From the NCBI GenBank assembly GCA_963677245.1, contig OY781921.1, positions 2,976,001 through 3,040,000 on the forward strand: a DNA stretch of 64,000 nucleotides, in the 5' to 3' direction. The position numbers were made by a program, and so were the translations under genes. Under the pieces are notes generated by a model, which was not told the origin of the DNA, ran no database searches, and saw only the letters and a list, made by a program, of their open reading frames with translations. The DNA comes from Saccharicrinis sp963677245. GTDB taxonomy: Bacteria > Bacteroidota > Bacteroidia > Bacteroidales > Marinilabiliaceae. Below, piece after piece: positions 33,193 through 42,020 of this stretch (the stretch's first letter is position 1; each line of letters starts with the position of its first letter).

Positions 33193-33231
33193 CACTTTCT
33201 AAAGATTTACAAAGAATTAATATATAATACT

Positions 33232-33801
33232 ATGGCAACTACATCTGATATTAGAAACGGGATGTGCATCGAATTCAAAAACGATTTGTATGCAATTGTG
33301 CAGTTTCAGCATGTAAAACCGGGAAAAGGGCCGGCTTTTGTTCGTACTAAACTTAAAAATGTATCAACCGGTAAAGTTATTGATAATACGTTTTCTGCAG
33401 GACATAAAATTAATGAGCAGCGAGTGGAGCGTCGTCAATACCAGTTTTTATATAAAGAAGAATTGGGTTATGTATTTATGAATACAGAAACCTATGATCA
33501 GGTAACTATTGAGGAAAAGATCATTGAAAACTTTGACTTTTTGAAGGATGGTTTAATGTGTGAGATCGTTTATCATGCAGATACTGAAACCCCATTACTG
33601 GTTGATTTGCCAATGCATATTGAGTTTGAAGTAACTTACACCGAACCGGGTGTTAGAGGAGATACTTCTTCAACTAACTCATTAAAACCAGCAACTGTTG
33701 ATACAGGTTCTCAAATTATGGTTCCTTTATTTGTGAATACAGGAGACTGGATTAAAGTAGATACAAGAGACCGTTCATATGTTGAACGTGTGAAGAAATA
33801 A
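33232..33801 (+). CDS. efp: Translation elongation factor P
   Basis: This 189-residue three-domain OB/KOW protein rescues ribosomes stalled at polyproline. It shows the KOW N domain with the modifiable loop KPGKGPAFVRTKLKN (Lys ~32) and the C-terminal GDTSSTNSLKPATVDTGSQ motif of domain 3. Neither an EpmA- nor an EpmB-like gene lies in the window. The ATG at 33232 matches the family start (MATTSDIRNG). The gene has its own promoter and terminator. Confidence 0.97.
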   Translation: MATTSDIRNGMCIEFKNDLYAIVQFQHVKPGKGPAFVRTKLKNVSTGKVIDNTFSAGHKINEQRVERRQYQFLYKEELGYVFMNTETYDQVTIEEKIIENFDFLKDGLMCEIVYHADTETPLLVDLPMHIEFEVTYTEPGVRGDTSSTNSLKPATVDTGSQIMVPLFVNTGDWIKVDTRDRSYVERVKK

Positions 33802-33817
33802 TTCACCTATTATTTTT

Positions 33818-33838
33818 AGCCCTGTTACAGACAGGGCT
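33818..33838 (+). terminator. efp terminator
   Basis: AGCCCTGT (33818-33825) pairs with ACAGGGCT (33831-33838), then TTTTTT. Confidence 0.88.
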
Positions 33839-33961
33839 TTTTTAATGCTTGTTCGCTTAAAATTAGATTATTAATTATTGATTGATTGGTTCAATAGCAC
33901 TGGTACACTTCCTTTCATCAAAAAAAATTAATAACTTACAGCACATAATGTTTCATGTAAA

Positions 33962-35194
33962 ATGGTAACTCAGCTTCAGAAAAAAAGATTGCGGCTATTT
34001 AAAGACAGGCTGAATATACTTTTGGACATTGCTCAAACGATCAATGAAGACCATAGTATAGATGACCTGTTGTCTGAATTTGAGATTCTGTTGCGCGAGG
34101 AATTGGAGGTAGGTAAAATATTGGTATTTACCCTATCTGACAATAAATGGGAGAATCTGTTAAACTCGGGCGTTACCAAAGATGAAGTGGCTAATATTGA
34201 TGTGGAAAGAGATTTAATTCAATATCAGACCATTGAAAACATTACCATTTCGCATCCTCCACAACTAAAAGGTTTCGATGCCGTTATTCCACTATTTCAC
34301 CGTTACAAAGCCATTGGTTATGTGTTAATTGGTGATGTGGATGAAGAACATACCGGCATCAGTCCAACCATTAAACACCTGAAATTAATTCAGATTATTT
34401 CCAACCTGATTATTGTATTTATTGAGAACAAACGAATGCAGGATCAGTTGCTGGAACAAGAAGCGATGCGTAAAGAGATGGAGCTGGCTTCGCGTATTCA
34501 AACCAAGTTGGTGCCGGCTGATGATCATTTGCCGGTGAGTACAAAATATTCGTTACATACCTTCTATCATCCACAATTTGAAGTTGGAGGAGACTACTAC
34601 GACTTTGTTCGTTTGTCGAAAAATGTATTGGGTTTTTGTATTGCCGATGTATCTGGAAAGGGAATTTCTGCCGCTATGTTGATGTCTAACTTCCAGGCAG
34701 TTTTCCGTACTTTATATACGCCACGCATTAGTTTAAAAAGACTGGCTCATTTATTAAATCGAAAGGTTAATCTGAGCGCCAATAACGAGAAGTTTATTAC
34801 TATGTTTTTGGGTAAGTATAATACTATTACCCGCAAACTGACCTATATAAATGCTGGCCATTTACCACCCATGCTTTACGATCCTAAAAAGAAGCATTTA
34901 TCAAATCTGGAAAAAGGATGTATTGGTTTAGGTATGTTGGATGAGATTCCTTCGATAGAAATGGGAAAAATAAGAATCCCTAAGCATTCTAAATTTCTGG
35001 CTTTTACTGATGGTTTGGTAGAGTTGGAAAATGGTGATCAGATTGAATCCGGCATGAAACCTATTGAAGATATCATTTCGAATAATGATACCATTGAACA
35101 GAATATGGATGACCTTAAGAGTTTAATTAAAACTCAACTAGAAAGAGGCTCCGTTTTTGACGATATCTCCATTACCGGAATTGAGTTTAAATAG
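33962..35194 (+). CDS. PP2C/SpoIIE-type serine phosphatase with N-terminal GAF-like domain
   Basis: This 410-residue cytosolic protein has an N-terminal GAF-like sensor region (about 15-150), a short coiled coil (LLEQEAMRKEMELASRIQTK, about 160-180) and a C-terminal SpoIIE/RsbU-type PP2C phosphatase domain with metal-binding motifs GGDYYDFVRL, IADVSGKGISAAMLMS, NAGHLPPMLY and LAFTDGLVE. Such proteins usually dephosphorylate anti-sigma-factor antagonists in partner-switching systems. No STAS or HPK kinase gene lies next to it. It appears monocistronic. Confidence 0.9.
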   Translation: MVTQLQKKRLRLFKDRLNILLDIAQTINEDHSIDDLLSEFEILLREELEVGKILVFTLSDNKWENLLNSGVTKDEVANIDVERDLIQYQTIENITISHPPQLKGFDAVIPLFHRYKAIGYVLIGDVDEEHTGISPTIKHLKLIQIISNLIIVFIENKRMQDQLLEQEAMRKEMELASRIQTKLVPADDHLPVSTKYSLHTFYHPQFEVGGDYYDFVRLSKNVLGFCIADVSGKGISAAMLMSNFQAVFRTLYTPRISLKRLAHLLNRKVNLSANNEKFITMFLGKYNTITRKLTYINAGHLPPMLYDPKKKHLSNLEKGCIGLGMLDEIPSIEMGKIRIPKHSKFLAFTDGLVELENGDQIESGMKPIEDIISNNDTIEQNMDDLKSLIKTQLERGSVFDDISITGIEFK

Positions 35195-35273
35195 TACTTA
35201 AGAAACCATTAAGCTACAATCACATAATATTTCGGTTATAAAGATCATATTATCGTATGATAAATTGATAGTG

Positions 35274-35466
35274 CAACTCCTCTGGAGTTGAATAAATGCA
35301 TATCAATTTTAATCTATAAATATGTATCCCCTCTGGGGATATTTCAAACAACTTCGGAGAAGTTAAATATTTATAGAATACTAATCACAGCCTATCAATT
35401 ACAACCCCGGCGGGGTTGAACTCTCACAAATGAAACAACTGCTCGGCATAGTGTCTCGCTATGTCG
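35274..35466. repeat. Cluster of five short palindromes
   Basis: The 400-bp gap between the phosphatase and the YfhO-like gene holds CAACTCC-TCT-GGAGTTG (35274-35290), ATCCCC-TCT-GGGGAT (35326-35340), AACTTC-GGA-GAAGTT (35350-35364), CAACCCC-GGC-GGGGTTG (35402-35418) and CGGCATAG with CTATGTCG (35444-35466). Four of them have triloops and related arms, another REP-like family. No gene is visible in this gap. Confidence 0.75.
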
Positions 35467-35552
35467 AAATAATTTATACATCTTGTTGTATTAGGCAAAA
35501 ATATTAGGGCATTTCTTGTAACAGCCTTATTACTGCTACGAATGGTTTGCAT

Positions 35553-35584
35553 AAAAAAAGAGCTGCTCAATAAGTGAACAGCTC
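35553..35584 (-). terminator. Terminator of the YfhO-like gene
   Basis: GAGCTGCTCA pairs with TGAACAGCTC (one mismatch) around ATAAG; seven As to its left give a minus-strand T run. Confidence 0.8.
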
Positions 35585-35597
35585 CTCAAGTTATATC

Positions 35598-38126
35598 TTA
35601 TTTTTTCTCTTCATGACTTTTTATCATTCGATAAGCTCCAACAACAATTAACCAGATAATTAAAATGGAACTAATTAAGGCGATCATTTGACCTGTTTTG
35701 TAGGATGTAGGTTCAAACTTAAACTCAACCTTATGCTCTCCGGCAGGCAACATCAATGCTCTTAATATGTAATTAGCTCGTTTAATATCTACCTTCTTAT
35801 CGTCTATATAAGCATTCCAACCTTTAGGGTAATAGATCTCAGAAAAAACAGCTAATTGATCCTGTGGAATACTGTAATCGTAGGTTAGGTGGTTCGGTTC
35901 GTAAGCGCTTAGTTTTATACTACCCGCTACCGAATCTACTTTATAGCTTTCTAAATCCTTAAACTCACTTACATTTATAATGGCATTCTCGGCTAAAGGC
36001 ACATATTTTAAGGCATCAATGGCTCCATCCGGTGCATCAACAGGATACACTTCTTTTACAAACCAGGCATTACCCAGGTTATTGTAATTAATGATTGGGT
36101 TGGCATTAGGATTATACACCACAAATCTTGTATTCAGCATATTGATAACCGGCATATCGGCCAGCTCTTGTTGTAATTCTGTTTCGCTGCCTTGCTTTTG
36201 TAAAACACCTATTAAAGTCTGCCAATCATTCATCATATAACGATCAATCAAATCCTGGTAACGACGAAGTTTAGCTCCATGATATCCTCCTATAGATTGA
36301 TGATGATAGGAAGTGTTGGCATCTTTAAATGGATCACGGAATATCGTAAATACCCTTTCTCCATCCTTCTCCATTGCATTAATAGCTTTGTCGGAAGGTG
36401 TTAAAGCAAATTCATTTTTCAGTTTTCTGCTACTTGTAAAATGATCACTATTTAAATAACGCTTGTCAACACTCCAAAGGTCAATTAGTATTAATAAACC
36501 AAGACCCCAGATTAAATATTTCGCACTTAATTTATTAGTGGCGTAAAACCAAATAGAACCGGAAGCAATTAATATAAAACCAAATGATCGGATCGCATCT
36601 CCTTTTAATAAAGCTGCACGAGCTACTTTTAAGTTATACAATACTTTTGCGTCAAAATTACCAGAAATTGATTTTAGGAAATCTGGATATTGTTGATTTA
36701 AATATTGTTTAACTTGCAATAAAGTTGATAAATCTTGATCTGTTGAGAATGAAAAAAATGCATTAGGAAAAAGGTAAAACAATAAACTTATTCCGCCAGT
36801 TAAACCAAAGGCCGTAAAAAACTTCCAGTTTTCATCTCTTATCAAATTCGGTTTCTTGATGACTTCTTTTAAACCCATAAACCCAAGTGCAGGTATGGTC
36901 ATAGAAGCAATGACAAGTGCCATCTCAACCGTTCGGAATTTATTGTACAGGGGAAAATAATAAAACATAAAATCGGTAAAGGCAGGAAAATGCCTACCCC
37001 AGGCCAGGAATATGGAAAAAATAGTTCCGGCAATAAGCCACCATTTATCTGGTCCTTTATAATAAAAGGCACCCAGCATAAATAAGAAGCAAACGATAGC
37101 ACCTGCATACACGGGCCCTTGTGTAAAAGGCCTTCCTCCCCAATATTGAGAAAAAAAGTTCCCAATTATTGGTTTAAACTCTTTTTCAACTTCTTTTAAT
37201 GAATTTTCATTACTATCAAAAGATGCAGATGCTCCACCTACCACATTCGGAATCATTAAAGTAAATGTTCCTGGTTTTTCTAAACTCCAGGAATGTGCAT
37301 AAGTCTTATCTAGTCCGCTGTGTTGTTTATCATCCTCTGCTACTTTTAAATCTGATTTTCCTCTGATACTATATTTACCGTACTCGTAGGTCGTCCATAG
37401 GTTACTAATATTGGGCAATACTGCCAAAAATGCAGCTATTACAAGTATTCCGGATGCCTTGGCAAACTGCTTCAATGTTTTGTGCATAATGGCATAGACA
37501 AAACGACCAATAACCAGTATCATTACCAGTAAGGCTAAGTAGTAAGTAATTTGTACGTGATTATACGCAATCTGTAAGCCTAATGCAATGGTGGTAAACA
37601 AAGCTCCAATCCACATATTCCGGTTATAAGTAAATATTATTCCGGCAACCACAGGTGCCATTAAGGCAACAGTATAAGCTTGAGTAATGTGCCCAGCAAT
37701 AATGATTATAAGGTTATAGGAACCAAACCCGAATGCAAGAGACCCAATTAAACTGAGTTTCCAATCCATTCTTAAACTCAGCAGGAATACATAAAAACCA
37801 AGTAGGTATAAAAATAAAATAGCAACGGTATGGTAAGGAAGTCCTAACCTAAGCGTTTTATTAATGTAGGAGAATAAATTTTTTGAAGCATCACCTTTAA
37901 TTTGATATGCCGGCATTCCACTAAATGCGCTGTTGGTCCACTGCGATTTTTTTCCGGTAGCTTCTTCAAAGGCTTTTACTTCCTGTGCCATGCCAATAGC
38001 ATGACTGTTATCCATTTGATGAAGCGTTTTGTTTTTTAAAACTGGGCTAAAGTACGCAAAGCTTAAAATTACAAATAATAATATGGTGCCTATGTATGGT
38101 AAGGCTGACTTTAATTTATCGATCAT
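35598..38126 (-). CDS. YfhO family large membrane protein
   Basis: This 842-residue protein has about 12 membrane helices in the first ~550 residues and a C-terminal soluble extracytoplasmic domain (to ~800) closed by a final helix (MIALISSILIIWLIVVGAYRMI). It matches the YfhO family, a GT-C-like group linked in Gram-positives to glycosylation of teichoic acids or lipids. Recognisable parts are the N-terminal IGTILLFVILSFAYFSP, the QMDNSHAIGMAQE loop with acidic residue, and C-terminal RANYILRALMLPAGEHKVEF with FEPTSYKTG. The substrate is unknown. A perfect 18-bp palindrome lies 49 bp upstream of the start. Confidence 0.88.
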   Translation of the reverse strand: MIDKLKSALPYIGTILLFVILSFAYFSPVLKNKTLHQMDNSHAIGMAQEVKAFEEATGKKSQWTNSAFSGMPAYQIKGDASKNLFSYINKTLRLGLPYHTVAILFLYLLGFYVFLLSLRMDWKLSLIGSLAFGFGSYNLIIIIAGHITQAYTVALMAPVVAGIIFTYNRNMWIGALFTTIALGLQIAYNHVQITYYLALLVMILVIGRFVYAIMHKTLKQFAKASGILVIAAFLAVLPNISNLWTTYEYGKYSIRGKSDLKVAEDDKQHSGLDKTYAHSWSLEKPGTFTLMIPNVVGGASASFDSNENSLKEVEKEFKPIIGNFFSQYWGGRPFTQGPVYAGAIVCFLFMLGAFYYKGPDKWWLIAGTIFSIFLAWGRHFPAFTDFMFYYFPLYNKFRTVEMALVIASMTIPALGFMGLKEVIKKPNLIRDENWKFFTAFGLTGGISLLFYLFPNAFFSFSTDQDLSTLLQVKQYLNQQYPDFLKSISGNFDAKVLYNLKVARAALLKGDAIRSFGFILIASGSIWFYATNKLSAKYLIWGLGLLILIDLWSVDKRYLNSDHFTSSRKLKNEFALTPSDKAINAMEKDGERVFTIFRDPFKDANTSYHHQSIGGYHGAKLRRYQDLIDRYMMNDWQTLIGVLQKQGSETELQQELADMPVINMLNTRFVVYNPNANPIINYNNLGNAWFVKEVYPVDAPDGAIDALKYVPLAENAIINVSEFKDLESYKVDSVAGSIKLSAYEPNHLTYDYSIPQDQLAVFSEIYYPKGWNAYIDDKKVDIKRANYILRALMLPAGEHKVEFKFEPTSYKTGQMIALISSILIIWLIVVGAYRMIKSHEEKK

Positions 38127-38174
38127 GTCGTTTTTATTTTTGGCTGCCTAAAAATAGATAAAATGCTTAGATAG

Positions 38175-38192
38175 TGCAATGTTAACATTGCA
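38175..38192. promoter_or_regulatory. Perfect 18-bp palindrome, candidate operator
   Basis: TGCAATGTTAACATTGCA reads the same on both strands and lies 49-66 bp upstream of the YfhO-like start codon. Its two-fold symmetry without loop suits a dimeric DNA-binding protein better than an RNA hairpin. No regulator gene is adjacent. Confidence 0.5.
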
Positions 38193-38330
38193 GATTTAGA
38201 AGTTGTAATTCGAAGCTAACTGTACTTGATTGTTAATAATGGTGAATATGTGTCGATTTAAAGTTAATACATGTTAATATGAGGGCTAGAATTAAATGTT
38301 TGGTATAGACATTGTAATATTATTCTTCGA

Positions 38331-38401
38331 AGAGCAATTAAGTTTTTCATAGATTAGGTTAGGGTTTAAGTTTTATAATCGAGGTGTTTATCACCTCGAT
38401 T
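38331..38401 (+). repeat. Conserved motif plus hairpin, copy B
   Basis: AGTTTTTCATAGATTAGG, TTAGGGTTTAAGTTTT (38341-38374) is directly followed by AATCGAGGTG (38377-38386) pairing with CACCTCGATT (38392-38401). Copies A (31116) and C (38426) have the same order. Both flanking genes are on the minus strand. Confidence 0.6.
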
Positions 38402-38425
38402 ATTTATCCAACAGTAAAAAAGAAA

Positions 38426-38490
38426 GAGTTAAGTTTTTTTTCATAGATTAGGGTTTAAGTTTAAGGCACCTCCTCGGAGGTGCTTTTTTT
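38426..38490 (+). repeat. Conserved motif plus terminator, copy C
   Basis: GAGTTAAGTTTTTTTTCATA then GATTAGGGTTTAAGTTT (38426-38462) is directly followed by GCACCTC (38466-38472) pairing with GAGGTGC (38477-38483) and seven Ts. This is a good plus-strand intrinsic terminator, yet the region has no plus-strand gene, suggesting an unannotated small RNA. Confidence 0.6.
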
Positions 38491-38494
38491 ATGC

Positions 38495-38527
38495 AAAAAA
38501 AAGGCAACCCAAAATAGATTGCCTTTT
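38495..38527 (-). terminator. glyS terminator
   Basis: AAAAGGCAA (38499-38507) pairs with TTGCCTTTT (38519-38527); on the minus strand it is followed by a run of Ts, 20 bp after the glyS stop. Confidence 0.85.
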
Positions 38528-38546
38528 GATATATATTATTGAATCC

Positions 38547-40100
38547 TTATACCAAATTCTTAAATACGTTTTTCATACTTACCTTTTCATTTAAGATACT
38601 TTCCAGGTTTTCAATGCTAACGCGCTCTTGTTCCATGGTATCACGATAACGAATAGTAACCGTATTATCTTCTAGCGTTTGGTGATCAACCGTTATACAG
38701 AATGGTGTTCCGATTGCATCCTGACGACGGTAACGTTTTCCAATTGAATCTTTTTCGTCGTACTGAAGATTGTAATCATACTTTAATGTATTTACAATTT
38801 CACGCGCTTTTTCCGGCAAACCATCTTTTTTCAACAATGGTAAAACAGCCATTTTTACCGGAGCTAAAACTGCTGGCAACTTTAATACAACACGTTTTTC
38901 TTTTTTGCCGTTGGCATCTTCTACATCCTCTTCGGTATAAGATCCTGCCATCATACTTAAGAACATACGGTCGACACCGATTGAAGTTTCCACTACATAT
39001 GGAACGTAGCTTTTATTTAATTCCGGATCGAAATATTGTAATTTCTTACCTGAATATTCCTGATGCTGCCCTAAATCAAAGTCGGTACGAGAGTGAATTC
39101 CCTCTACCTCTTTAAACCCAAATGGCATGCGGTATTCAATATCGGTAGCCGCATTGGCGTAGTGTGCCAGTTTTTCATGATCGTGGTAACGGTAGTTCTC
39201 ATCTCCCATTCCCAAGGATTTGTGCCATTTCATTCTGAACTCTTTCCAGAATTCAAACCATTTCATTTCTTCGCCTGGACGAACAAAAAATTGCATTTCC
39301 ATTTGCTCAAATTCGCGCATACGGAAAATAAACTGACGTGCTACAATCTCATTACGGAATGCCTTACCGATTTGAGCAATACCAAATGGAATTTTCATAC
39401 GTCCTGTTTTTTGAACGTTTAAGAAGTTTACGAAAATCCCCTGAGCAGTTTCCGGACGCAGGTAAATTTTACTGGAACCATCAGCCGTTGAACCCATTTC
39501 TGTTGAGAACATCAGGTTAAACTGGCGTACATCAGTCCAGTTTTTTGTTCCTGAAATAGGGCAAACAACTTCATAATCCACAATGATTTGCCTCAATTCT
39601 TCCAGATCATTATCGTTTAACGCTTTTGCAAAACGACCATGAACAGTATCTATTTTTTCCTGATTAGCTTTAACTCTTGGATTAGTGCTTTTAAACTGCT
39701 CCTCATCAAACGATTCCCCAAATTTCTTTTTAGCCTTGGCAACTTCTTTTTCTATTTTGCCTTCAAACTTCTGAATCAAATCCTCTATTAAAACGTCAGC
39801 ACGATAACGTTTTTTACTGTCTTTGTTATCTATCAAAGGATCATTAAAAGCGTCAACATGGCCAGATGCTTTCCACGTAGTAGGGTGCATAAAAATAGCA
39901 GAATCAAGTCCAACTACATTTTCATTTAGCTTCACCATGGCATCGTACCAGTATTTTTTAATGTTGTTTTTTAATTCAACACCCAACTGGCCGTAGTCAT
40001 ATACTGCACCTAATCCATCATAAATTTCACTTGATTGAAAAACAAACCCATACTCTTTACAATGGGCTACTAATTTTTTGAAAACATCTTCCTGAGCCAT
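38547..40100 (-). CDS. glyS: Glycine--tRNA ligase (alpha2 type)
   Basis: This 517-residue class II aminoacyl-tRNA synthetase charges tRNA-Gly. It is the single-chain dimeric form, not the bacterial alpha2beta2 form. Seen motifs are the N-terminal HCKEYGFVFQSSEIYDGLGAVYDYG, motif 2 region FRNEIVARQFIFRMREFEQMEMQFF, motif 3 GVDRMFLSMM and the C-terminal anticodon-binding domain (VLAPVKMAVLPL to the end). The insertion EGKIEKEVAKAKKKFGESFDEE is typical for Bacteroidota members. It has its own promoter (40239-40246) and terminator. Confidence 0.97.
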   Translation of the reverse strand: MAQEDVFKKLVAHCKEYGFVFQSSEIYDGLGAVYDYGQLGVELKNNIKKYWYDAMVKLNENVVGLDSAIFMHPTTWKASGHVDAFNDPLIDNKDSKKRYRADVLIEDLIQKFEGKIEKEVAKAKKKFGESFDEEQFKSTNPRVKANQEKIDTVHGRFAKALNDNDLEELRQIIVDYEVVCPISGTKNWTDVRQFNLMFSTEMGSTADGSSKIYLRPETAQGIFVNFLNVQKTGRMKIPFGIAQIGKAFRNEIVARQFIFRMREFEQMEMQFFVRPGEEMKWFEFWKEFRMKWHKSLGMGDENYRYHDHEKLAHYANAATDIEYRMPFGFKEVEGIHSRTDFDLGQHQEYSGKKLQYFDPELNKSYVPYVVETSIGVDRMFLSMMAGSYTEEDVEDANGKKEKRVVLKLPAVLAPVKMAVLPLLKKDGLPEKAREIVNTLKYDYNLQYDEKDSIGKRYRRQDAIGTPFCITVDHQTLEDNTVTIRYRDTMEQERVSIENLESILNEKVSMKNVFKNLV

Positions 40101-40238
40101 TTCTTTTATATATCAGATGATTAGACAAGTAAGGTAAAACCTGAAATATAATTTACCTGTCGTAATTAATTATAATTCGTTTTTAAACAAGCACCACAGG
40201 TAAAATATTGATTAAGGGTGCTTTGCTAAATCAGTTTG

Positions 40239-40246
40239 CAAAAATA
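40239..40246 (-). promoter_or_regulatory. glyS promoter, -7 box
   Basis: On the minus strand TATTTTTG matches TAnnTTTG and lies about 140 bp upstream of glyS, leaving a long leader with no structure I could identify. Confidence 0.55.
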
Positions 40247-40380
40247 AACCAAAATTCTTTTTTTCCGAATTATTACAGATAGGAATATAGAACTCGACCC
40301 AAATTAGATTTTGAAAGTACAATAACGGACAGTGAATTATTATAAGACGCTAAAAAGGGAGCTAAAAAATATGAAATAGC

Positions 40381-40388
40381 TATATTTG
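40381..40388 (+). promoter_or_regulatory. nadB promoter, -7 box
   Basis: TATATTTG matches TAnnTTTG exactly, 43 bp before the nadB start. Confidence 0.6.
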
Positions 40389-40431
40389 CTTCTTAAAATT
40401 TACTCACGGAGAGGTACTACAATTATTTAGG

Positions 40432-42006
40432 ATGAGAAAAAAGGTTGATTTTCTGGTGATAGGTTCTGGAATTGCTGGGTTAAGTTTTGCGCTTAAAGTT
40501 GCCCCTTATGGCAAAGTACTGGTAATTAGTAAAACCAAACTGGAAGAAACCAATACGGCATATGCACAGGGAGGAATTGCTTCGGTTACTTACAAACCGG
40601 ATGATTTTGAGAAGCATATTGAGGATACCATGATTGCCGGAGACTACTTGTCGAATAAAGAGGCAGTAGAAATGGTTATTAAAAATGGTCCGGAACAAAT
40701 CAAACAATTGATTGAATGGGGAACCGGTTTCGATAAAACAGAGGATGGCAAATATGACTTGCATAAGGAAGGCGGTCATTCAGAATATAGAATTCTGCAC
40801 CATCTGGATAATACAGGTTTTGAAATTCAACGTGCATTAATTGAACAGGCACACCAGCATGAGAATATTGAATTGGTTGAAGATTTTTATGCTGTAGATA
40901 TTATTACACAACATCATTTAGGTGAGATCACTTATCGCTGGCGAACCGACGTGGAATGTTATGGTGCATACGTACTCAATGAAAAAACCGGTAAGATTGA
41001 CACGATTCTTTCTAAAGTTACCATGATAGCCACCGGAGGCATCGGTAATATTTATCAAACCACCACAAACCCAACTATAGCCACTGGCGATGGTATTGCC
41101 ATGGTTTACAGAGCAAAGGGAATTATTGAGAATATGGAATTCGTTCAGTTCCATCCTACTTCATTATATAATCCTAATGAACGTCCTTCTTTTTTAATAA
41201 CAGAGGCTATGCGCGGTTATGGCGCATTGCTGAGACGAAGGGACGGTAAACTGTTTATGGATAAATATGATGAAAGAGGTTGCCTGGCTCCTCGCGACAT
41301 TGTAGCCCGTGCCATTGACAATGAAATGAAAAATACAGGAGATGATTTTGTTTACCTGGATGTTACGCATAAAGATCCGGAAGAAACAAAGAATCATTTC
41401 CCAACTATATATCATAAATGTCTGGAGTTAGGTATTGATATTACAAATGATCTAATTCCGGTTGTTCCGGCTGCACATTATGTATGTGGAGGTATTAAAG
41501 TGGATTTAAAAGGACGTAGTTCTATTATTCATTTGTATGCTGCAGGAGAATGTTCCTCTACAGGTTTGCACGGCGCAAACAGACTTGCATCCAACTCATT
41601 ACTCGAAGCTATTGTATATGCTGACGTAGCAGCAAAGGATGCTATTGAAACGGTTAAAGATATAAAACACAATACTAAAATACCAAGCTGGAACGATGAA
41701 GGTACCACTCATAATGAAGAGCTGGTATTAATTACCCAAACCAATAAGGAAGTTGAGCAGATATTGAGTAACTATGTAGGTATTGTTCGCTCCAATTTAC
41801 GTTTAAAACGTGCTCTCGACAGGTTAGAGTTAATTTACAGAGAAACGGAAAGTTTATTTGATGATTCTATTGTAACGAAAGAGTTGTGTGAGTTGCGTAA
41901 TAAGATCAACGTAGGTTATTTGATTATTAGAATGGCCATGAAACGTAAAGAAAGCAGGGGCTTACATTATACTTTAGATCATAATAAGCTTAGAACAAAA
42001 AGGTAA
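40432..42006 (+). CDS. nadB: L-aspartate oxidase
   Basis: This 524-residue flavoenzyme oxidises L-aspartate to iminoaspartate in the first step of de novo NAD synthesis. It has the N-terminal FAD Rossmann motif VIGSGIAGLSFALKVA, the substrate-side TNTAYAQGGIASV, the active-site HPTSLY and catalytic RYGA-like region (EAMRGYGALL), HYVCGGI and a C-terminal helical domain ending in the CELRNKINVGYLI stretch. nadA and nadC are not beside it. Two glycosyltransferase genes follow after 14 bp and may share the transcript, with no clear functional link. Confidence 0.95.
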   Translation: MRKKVDFLVIGSGIAGLSFALKVAPYGKVLVISKTKLEETNTAYAQGGIASVTYKPDDFEKHIEDTMIAGDYLSNKEAVEMVIKNGPEQIKQLIEWGTGFDKTEDGKYDLHKEGGHSEYRILHHLDNTGFEIQRALIEQAHQHENIELVEDFYAVDIITQHHLGEITYRWRTDVECYGAYVLNEKTGKIDTILSKVTMIATGGIGNIYQTTTNPTIATGDGIAMVYRAKGIIENMEFVQFHPTSLYNPNERPSFLITEAMRGYGALLRRRDGKLFMDKYDERGCLAPRDIVARAIDNEMKNTGDDFVYLDVTHKDPEETKNHFPTIYHKCLELGIDITNDLIPVVPAAHYVCGGIKVDLKGRSSIIHLYAAGECSSTGLHGANRLASNSLLEAIVYADVAAKDAIETVKDIKHNTKIPSWNDEGTTHNEELVLITQTNKEVEQILSNYVGIVRSNLRLKRALDRLELIYRETESLFDDSIVTKELCELRNKINVGYLIIRMAMKRKESRGLHYTLDHNKLRTKR

Positions 42007-42020
42007 TAAATAAACAAAAT

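Larger units (their letters stand above)
40101..40431. other. Divergent glyS/nadB promoter region
   Basis: This 331-bp gap holds only the two promoter boxes listed separately. I see no further gene, hairpin or repeat, apart from a short direct repeat of GCTAAAAA near 40351-40367. Confidence 0.6.

Noticed and set aside
33190..33231. Longer N terminus for EF-P
   Set aside because: It would begin inside the promoter -7 box, and the canonical EF-P start is at 33232.
40351..40367. Short direct repeat of GCTAAAAA upstream of nadB as a regulator site
   Set aside because: It is AT-rich, only 8 nt, and not symmetric; chance is likely.
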